DNA of 36,929 nt from the NCBI GenBank assembly GCA_020847675.1, contig JADLBN010000033.1, forward strand, positions 1 through 36,929. The letters run 5' to 3'. How positions within the stretch are numbered: position 1 is the stretch's first letter; every line of letters starts with the position of its first letter. The notes beneath the pieces were generated by a model. It saw only the letters and a program-made list of their open reading frames with translations. It was not told the DNA's origin and made no database searches. This document shows, in pieces, positions 34,638 through 36,929 of this stretch. Origin of the DNA: Burkholderiales bacterium. Lineage in GTDB: Bacteria; Pseudomonadota; Gammaproteobacteria; Burkholderiales; Casimicrobiaceae. The position numbers and the translations under genes are program-made.

Positions 34638-36425
34638 CTACCTCCCTGCCACCGGCCCGCTCACGTCGTAGTAGCGGAACGAGAAGCTGCGGATCGGGTG
34701 CGCGCGGTAGTTCCGCACCCGCGCGTGCCACGCGTGGTCGTCGATCGTGTGCACGGTGAGGCGCATCGGCGCGTAGGCAACCATCAGCTCCTGCATCCTT
34801 CCGAACAGCGCGGTGCGCTCGGGCCCGTCGGGCAGCGCGCGCGCCTGGTCGTAGAGGCGGTCGTACTCGGGCAGCCGGAACCGCGCCTGGTTCTCCTGCC
34901 CGGCGTTGGGGCCGTAGAGGAGCTGCAGGAAGTTCTCGGCGTCGGGGTAGTCCGCCCACCAGCCGTCGGCGCGGAACGGAATCTTGCCCTGGCGCGCCAT
35001 CTTGCGAAGTTCCGGCAGCTTGTCCTTGCGGATCGCGAGCCTGATGCCGATCGCGTTCATGCTGCGGGTCCACAGTTCGTCCGCTTCGCGCTGCGTCGAG
35101 GTCGGCACCGACCAGCGTTCGAGCACCAGCGGCTTGCCGTCGGGCAATTCGCGGAAGCCGTCGCCGTCCCGATCCTTGTAGCCGAAGCGGTCGAGGAGCG
35201 CTCGCGCGGCGACCGGGTCGAACGTCTGCGCGCCGAAGTTCCATGCCGGGTCGTAACCGGCGACGCCCGGCGGCACGAGGCTTTGCGCGAGGACGCCGCG
35301 TCCCTTCTGCAGCACGCGCAGCCCTTCGGCGGCGTCGTAGGCCATTGCGATCGCGCGCCGAAGCGCGATCTTGTCCGGCGTGTAGCCGCCGACGAGCGGG
35401 TCGTCCATGTTGAAGTACACCCACCAGGCGTTCGGCCGCATCGCGGCCTCGTGGTGAATGCCCTGCGCCGCGAGTTCGGGCCGCAGTTTCCCGCCGGCGA
35501 GGAGTTCGCCCGACAGGTCCGCCGGCACGAGCGCGTCGAGGTCGATCTCGCCGTTGCGGAAGGCGAGCCAGCGCGACTGCGCCTCTTCGATCACGCTCAC
35601 CTCGACCCGATCGAGCAGCGGCAGCCGCTTGCCCTTGAGCGCGGCAGCGATCTCCTGCGACGCGGCGGGCACCGGTCCGGCCGGCACGTAGGTGTCCATG
35701 CGATAGCCGGGATTGCGCTCGAGCACCATGCGCGTGCTGCGCTTGTACTCGGCCAGCCGGAATGCCCCGGTCCCGACCGGATGCGCGCCGAGGTCGAGGC
35801 CGTAACGCTCGACGACCTCGCGCGCGACCGCGCCGAGGTAGGGCACCGCGAGGACGAACGGGAAGCGGAAATCCGGGGCGTCGAGGCGAATGCGAAGCGT
35901 GTAGCGGTCGACGACTTCCAGCCCGGCAAGCGGCGCCTCGTAGTCGAAGCGCCCGGCCTTCTGCGCGGCTCGGATCGCTTCGCCGGCCCCCGCGAGCCGG
36001 CCCTCGAGGAGCCACAGCCACGGCGACTTCACCTTCGGATCGAGCACCCGCCGGTAGGTGTAGGCGTAGTCCGCGGCGGTGAGTTCGCGCGGTTTGCCGC
36101 CGAACGCCGGATCGGGCGTGAAGAAGATGCCCTTCTTCACCCGGCAGATCCAGGTACGGCCGCCGTCGGGCGTGACCGGCATCGCCTCGAGCGTCCTGGG
36201 CACGAGCTTCACCGGCCGCACGAGGTAGTCGTAGTCGAGCATCGCCTCGAACACCTCGGAGATCACGGTGTCGGACGCCGCATCGGACGCGAACTGCGGA
36301 TCGAAGCTCGTCTCCGCGGTGGGGAGCATCACCTTCAGCACGCGAGCCGGATCCGCGGCAAGGGCTCCCGAAGCCGGGACCAGCGCGAGCGAGAGAAGGA
36401 AGGCGGATCGGGCTGCGGCGCGCAT
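34638..36425 (-). CDS. ABC transporter substrate-binding protein, family 5 (peptide/nickel)
   Basis: Signal peptide; 'LKVMLPTAETSFDPQFASDAASDTVISEVFEAMLDYDY', 'TAADYAYTYRRVLDPKVKSPW', 'LDRFGYKDRDGDGFRELPDGKPL'. Start CAT at 36423-36425. Confidence 0.93.
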   Translation of the reverse strand: MRAAARSAFLLSLALVPASGALAADPARVLKVMLPTAETSFDPQFASDAASDTVISEVFEAMLDYDYLVRPVKLVPRTLEAMPVTPDGGRTWICRVKKGIFFTPDPAFGGKPRELTAADYAYTYRRVLDPKVKSPWLWLLEGRLAGAGEAIRAAQKAGRFDYEAPLAGLEVVDRYTLRIRLDAPDFRFPFVLAVPYLGAVAREVVERYGLDLGAHPVGTGAFRLAEYKRSTRMVLERNPGYRMDTYVPAGPVPAASQEIAAALKGKRLPLLDRVEVSVIEEAQSRWLAFRNGEIDLDALVPADLSGELLAGGKLRPELAAQGIHHEAAMRPNAWWVYFNMDDPLVGGYTPDKIALRRAIAMAYDAAEGLRVLQKGRGVLAQSLVPPGVAGYDPAWNFGAQTFDPVAARALLDRFGYKDRDGDGFRELPDGKPLVLERWSVPTSTQREADELWTRSMNAIGIRLAIRKDKLPELRKMARQGKIPFRADGWWADYPDAENFLQLLYGPNAGQENQARFRLPEYDRLYDQARALPDGPERTALFGRMQELMVAYAPMRLTVHTIDDHAWHARVRNYRAHPIRSFSFRYYDVSGPVAGR

Positions 36426-36609
36426 GACGGAAGGATGCGGACGGGGAAGCCGAATCCTACCCAAAGCCGGCGCCAGCGGGCCCGCGCACGCGTGGCCGGT
36501 CCCCGCCGCGATTGACCGGCCCGGGCTGCCGCCTCCATACTGGATCGCGGCGCAACGTTGCCGGGGATCGCCGGGCGGAGCGACGTTCCACGCCAGGGGG
36601 AAACGCGCG

Positions 36610-36819
36610 ATGGAGATGAAGCCGATGCACGGCGGCAGCCTCAAGTCCGCCGGCTACGACGAGCGGACGCGCAAGCTCGTCGTCGAGCTCAGTTCGGGAA
36701 CGTTCGAATACTCGGGCGTTTCGCCCGAGGTCTGGCGCCGGCTCGCGAGCTCGAGTTCGCCGTGGAGCTTCTTCCGCGACAACGTCGACGAGGAGTTCGT
36801 CGCCAAGCGCGTCCGCTAG
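36610..36819 (+). CDS. KTSC domain protein
   Basis: 'SLKSAGYDERTRKLVVELSSGTFEYSGVSPEVWRRLASSSSPWSFFRDNV'. Confidence 0.8.
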   Translation: MEMKPMHGGSLKSAGYDERTRKLVVELSSGTFEYSGVSPEVWRRLASSSSPWSFFRDNVDEEFVAKRVR

Positions 36820-36858
36820 GCAGAAAGTGGGGTCAGGGCGGTGTAACCCCGTCATTGC

Positions 36859-36929
36859 AACACCTTCTGGTTCAATGGAGAAGGGAGGTGTTCAATGGGA
36901 CAAAGTCGTAGGTTCACGGCGGCGGAGCA
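36859..36929 (+). mobile_element. Probable left edge of an insertion sequence with truncated transposase start (ATG at 36895)
   Basis: AACACCT/AGGTGTT inverted pair, TTCAATGG direct repeats at 36871 and 36891, GGGAGG RBS, then 'MGQSRRFTAAE' resembling an IS3-type OrfA start; cut by window end. Confidence 0.4.

Noticed and set aside
33142-36021. 959-aa minus-strand ORF spanning several genes
   Set aside because: Crosses confident genes on both strands in a non-coding-like frame.
1-36929. CRISPR array, tRNA, rRNA, toxin-antitoxin or phage module
   Set aside because: No regularly spaced repeats, no recognisable RNA gene, and no phage or defence gene set was seen on either strand by eye.

Overview
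High-GC (about 70%) proteobacterial chromosome segment, probably betaproteobacterial (inferred from gene content: DUF1631, solitary aceK, AhpC/AhpD, DUF4124-type proteins). About 32 coding regions are supportable. Most very long ORFs in the six-frame track are GC-driven shadow frames. No rRNA, tRNA or CRISPR array was seen. The left part (1-7.2 kb) is a signalling/envelope locus: an FHA-linked nucleotide cyclase divergent from a Hanks-type kinase with a sensor and HAMP tail, then a LysM-like polysaccharide deacetylase, a TPR lipoprotein and a LysM/TPR lipoprotein. The middle holds two zinc-ribbon proteins sharing a Cys-rich C-terminal motif, DUF1631, a GGDEF protein, an Stf0-like sulfotransferase, an AEC transporter, a GNAT-like orphan next to a SET-domain methyltransferase, and ahpC/ahpD. 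The right part holds a LysR regulator, a quinone oxidoreductase, a YpfJ-like metallopeptidase, AceK, a divergent serine-dehydratase homologue, an orphan peptide-binding protein and the probable edge of an insertion sequence. The most unusual signals are: (i) a perfect three-way-junction palindrome at 24108-24173 with no unpaired junction bases; (ii) mirrored five-unit CAG-N4 heptamer arrays starting at the Gln-stop codons of two convergent genes (5956-5990 and 6227-6261); (iii) a DUF2628-type membrane protein fused to a type IV pilin-like head; (iv) an ahpC upstream region with both OxyR-register and Fur-like motifs. All homology calls come from reading motifs by eye; no searches were run.
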